Made by a program: the position numbers and the translations under genes
Notes under the pieces: generated by a model
What the model saw: the letters and a program-made list of their open reading frames with translations, nothing else
Told to the model about the DNA's origin: nothing
Database searches by the model: none
From: an uncultured Lachnospiraceae bacterium
GTDB taxonomy: Bacteria; Bacillota; Clostridia; Lachnospirales; Lachnospiraceae
Length of the DNA stretch: 23,704 bases
NCBI GenBank assembly: GCA_910579275.1
Contig: CAJTTO010000055.1
Coordinates: 1 to 23,704 of the forward strand
Direction of reading: 5' to 3'
Part shown: in pieces, positions 21,957 to 23,704 of the stretch
Layout: every line of letters begins with the position of its first letter
How positions within the stretch are numbered: the stretch's first letter is position 1

Positions 21957-22817
21957 TTAGCAGTGACTATGTCTTTGCAGCTTCACTGTAAACACTGTCC
22001 GCACACCCGGCTCACTTTGCAGCAGGATATCGCCCCCCATCTGCCTTGCAAGATTTCTGGCAATGGTGAGTCCCAGACCATTGCCCTGTATGCTGCGGTT
22101 GCGGGAGTCCTCCATCGTGTAAAGACGCTCAAACACACTGGCGGCAAACTGCTTTTCTATCCCTTTCCCCTTATCTATTACATCTATGTAGGCAAAATCC
22201 AGATCCTCCCGCAGAAAAAGTCCAATATACTTTCCGTCACTGCCGTACCGTATAGCATTTGACAATAGGTTGCTCAAAATTCGGTTGACGGACTCCTTAT
22301 CCCCCTGCGCAAAGATTTGCTGTTCTGGAATGATAATGTCCACTGCATAGTCCTTTTGCATCAGAATATCATAATACCCTAGCACATTCTCCCTGCACAA
22401 TTCACTGATATTTATTTTGGCCATCTCAATGCTTTTGTCTCCGGCTTCGAGCTTTGCCAGTGTAAAAAACTGGCCTATCAGTTCCATCATCTGCTTTGCC
22501 TTTGCCTCCACCTTCTGCAGCGTCTCATCCTCGCAGTCACGCAGGCGCATGATTTCCAGATACCCAAGGATCACTGTCAGCGGCGTCTTGATATCATGCG
22601 AAATATTGGAAAGCATCTTTTTAGAAGCGATTTCCTGTTTCCTGAAATCTGCCTTCATCTTCTGCCTGTCCAGCAAAAGCAGGTTTATCTGTCCGCACAA
22701 ATCCATCAATACCTTGTCGTCCGTAAAAACCATTATCTGCTCGTCGGTGTCCTGTTCGAGAATCTCTGTCAATTTCTCTGTCATTTCTTTCAGCTTTACT
22801 CGTGTTCCCCTGTTCAT
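21957..22817 (-). CDS. Soluble sensor histidine kinase
   Basis: A 286-residue kinase with no membrane segment. HisKA with phospho-His H74 in NISHDIKTPLTVILGYL, N-box N183/N187 in LSNLLSNAIRYG, G1 box D215-K-G-K-G and G2 box GNGLGL (245-250) are intact. Relatives of this sequence type usually begin with two membrane helices before the EIL/helical linker; here the protein starts in that linker. The start is nevertheless supported by an ATGA overlap with the regulator's stop (22817-22814). It must sense through a partner or in the cytoplasm, or it has lost its sensor. The partner regulator is encoded immediately upstream. Confidence 0.9.
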   Translation of the reverse strand: MNRGTRVKLKEMTEKLTEILEQDTDEQIMVFTDDKVLMDLCGQINLLLLDRQKMKADFRKQEIASKKMLSNISHDIKTPLTVILGYLEIMRLRDCEDETLQKVEAKAKQMMELIGQFFTLAKLEAGDKSIEMAKINISELCRENVLGYYDILMQKDYAVDIIIPEQQIFAQGDKESVNRILSNLLSNAIRYGSDGKYIGLFLREDLDFAYIDVIDKGKGIEKQFAASVFERLYTMEDSRNRSIQGNGLGLTIARNLARQMGGDILLQSEPGVRTVFTVKLQRHSHC

Positions 22818-23509
22818 TTGCCATCCCCCAGTTTATATCCGATTCCCCAGACGGTGACAACGTAGTCCGGGTCACGGGGATTGTCCTCAATCTTATTGCG
22901 CAGCCTGCTAATGTGAACGTTAACCGCATTTTCGTCTCCCATATAGGCATCATTCCAAATCTGGGAATATAGCTGTTCCTTTGTGTAGACCTTCTTTGGA
23001 TTCTTCATCAAAAGCTTTAAAATCTCAAATTCCTTGGCTGTCAGCTCAACCTTTTTTCCGTTTTTCATGACCGAGTACGCATTCAGATTGAGCACCAGCT
23101 CCCCTTTTGTGAGAATCTCTTCCTCCTCCGCGGTAGCGGCAGCTGTGTACTGTGTGTTTCTCCTGATGTTTGCCTTGATTCTTGCAAGCACCTCCGTCAC
23201 GGAAAACGGCTTGGTGACATAGTCATCTGCCCCAAGCCCTAATCCCAGTGTCTTATCTGAATCGGTATCCTTGGCAGACAGAATCATGATGGGCACTGTG
23301 CTGGACGCCCTGATGGTCTTCATGACCTCCATCCCGCTGATTTTGGGAATCATCAAATCCAACAACACAATACTGTATTCGTCCGCGAAAAACTTTTCAC
23401 AGGCACTCTCCCCGTCATAGGCGGTCACCACCTCAAAGTTTTCTGTCACCAAAAAGTTTTTCAGCATCTCGCTGATTTCCACATCATCCTCTACCAATAA
23501 TATTTTCAT
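22814..23509 (-). CDS. OmpR/PhoB-type response regulator
   Basis: A 231-residue regulator. Receiver: E7/D8/D9, acceptor D51 in VLLDLMIPKISG, S78 at the switch position, K100. Winged-helix domain about 133-228, with LTAKEFEILKLLMKN and VNVHISRLRNKI. The start at 23509 (MKILLVEDD) was chosen over an in-frame ATG at 23536, because AAAGGA lies about 9 nt upstream and the extra residues do not belong to the receiver fold. It is co-transcribed with the soluble kinase. Its targets are not in view; a palindrome at 23607-23641 upstream may be an autoregulatory site. Confidence 0.93.
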   Translation of the reverse strand: MKILLVEDDVEISEMLKNFLVTENFEVVTAYDGESACEKFFADEYSIVLLDLMIPKISGMEVMKTIRASSTVPIMILSAKDTDSDKTLGLGLGADDYVTKPFSVTEVLARIKANIRRNTQYTAAATAEEEEILTKGELVLNLNAYSVMKNGKKVELTAKEFEILKLLMKNPKKVYTKEQLYSQIWNDAYMGDENAVNVHISRLRNKIEDNPRDPDYVVTVWGIGYKLGDGK

Positions 23510-23598
23510 TCCTTTGTTTCCTTTCCCGCATCGCACACAGTTTTATTCCCGCAGTCCTTGCCCTTCACCCTGTGTTCATGACTTAAATAAAATATCTA

Positions 23599-23641
23599 TG
23601 TCAACGCTATCAGAATCCCTAGATTTCCCATTTTCTGATAG
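23599..23641 (-). promoter_or_regulatory. Palindrome and -35-like box upstream of the regulator gene
   Basis: CTATCAGAA (23607-23615) and TTCTGATAG (23633-23641) are perfect inverted 9-mers with a 17-bp spacer. On the minus strand TTGACA (23604-23599) follows 2 bp later, but no good -10 stands at 16-18 bp. The layout suits an activator site next to a promoter with a weak -10. Confidence 0.4.
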
Positions 23642-23704
23642 ATTGATTGTCATGATGTTGGGGTCAAAAGCCCCCTATAGTACCTTGAAAATTTTACACA
23701 AAAA

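Overview
The window looks like chromosomal DNA of a low-to-mid GC Clostridia, most probably Lachnospiraceae. This is inferred from strong GGAGG ribosome-binding sites, the gene content (multi-domain 7TM hybrid kinase, YolD-linked Y-family polymerase, domain-swapped GH3, AAA/PD-(D/E)XK family remnant) and a class II tRNA-Leu whose CCA end is not encoded. No phage, insertion sequence, CRISPR array or rRNA was recognised. Most genes lie on the minus strand; the plus strand carries one AraC regulator, one serine hydrolase and one gene remnant.

Layout, left to right. 1-575: no confident protein gene, then a tRNA-Leu(AAG) with its own promoter and terminator. 575-2909 (minus): a translesion-synthesis cassette of Y-family DNA polymerase, YolD-like protein and YjbR/MmcQ-like protein, preceded by a short ORF (2971-3114) that is built largely from three palindromes. 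3164-6433 (minus): a 7TM hybrid histidine kinase (PAS, HisKA, ATPase, receiver, Hpt) followed by a receiver-only response regulator, which together form a phosphorelay.

6578-11667 (minus): an OmpR-type regulator and a single-TM histidine kinase, an intrinsic terminator, then an MacB/FtsX-type ABC transporter (ATPase and 8-TM permease). This is the usual layout of a cell-envelope or antimicrobial-peptide response module. A 20-codon ORF with a strong ribosome-binding site, whose start lies in a perfect hairpin, sits just before the ATPase and may be a regulatory leader peptide.

11869-18476: a carbohydrate locus. A divergent AraC/cupin regulator (plus) faces a minus operon of GH13 neopullulanase-like enzyme, MATE transporter and domain-swapped GH3 beta-glucosidase. 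None of the enzymes has a signal peptide, so they should act in the cytoplasm on imported oligosaccharides.

18550-20375: a decayed stretch. It holds the tail of an iron-sulfur aldo/keto reductase, an intact AraC/GyrI-like regulator, an internally deleted AAA-ATPase/PD-(D/E)XK protein and a small cysteine-containing ORF. 20451-23509: a cytoplasmic serine hydrolase of the beta-lactamase/PBP fold (plus), convergent with an OmpR-type regulator and a soluble histidine kinase (minus).

The window therefore holds three separate two-component or phosphorelay systems and two AraC regulators. No wholly new system could be demonstrated. The observations most worth checking are the leader ORF with hairpin before the ABC transporter and the palindrome-built short ORF before the polymerase.
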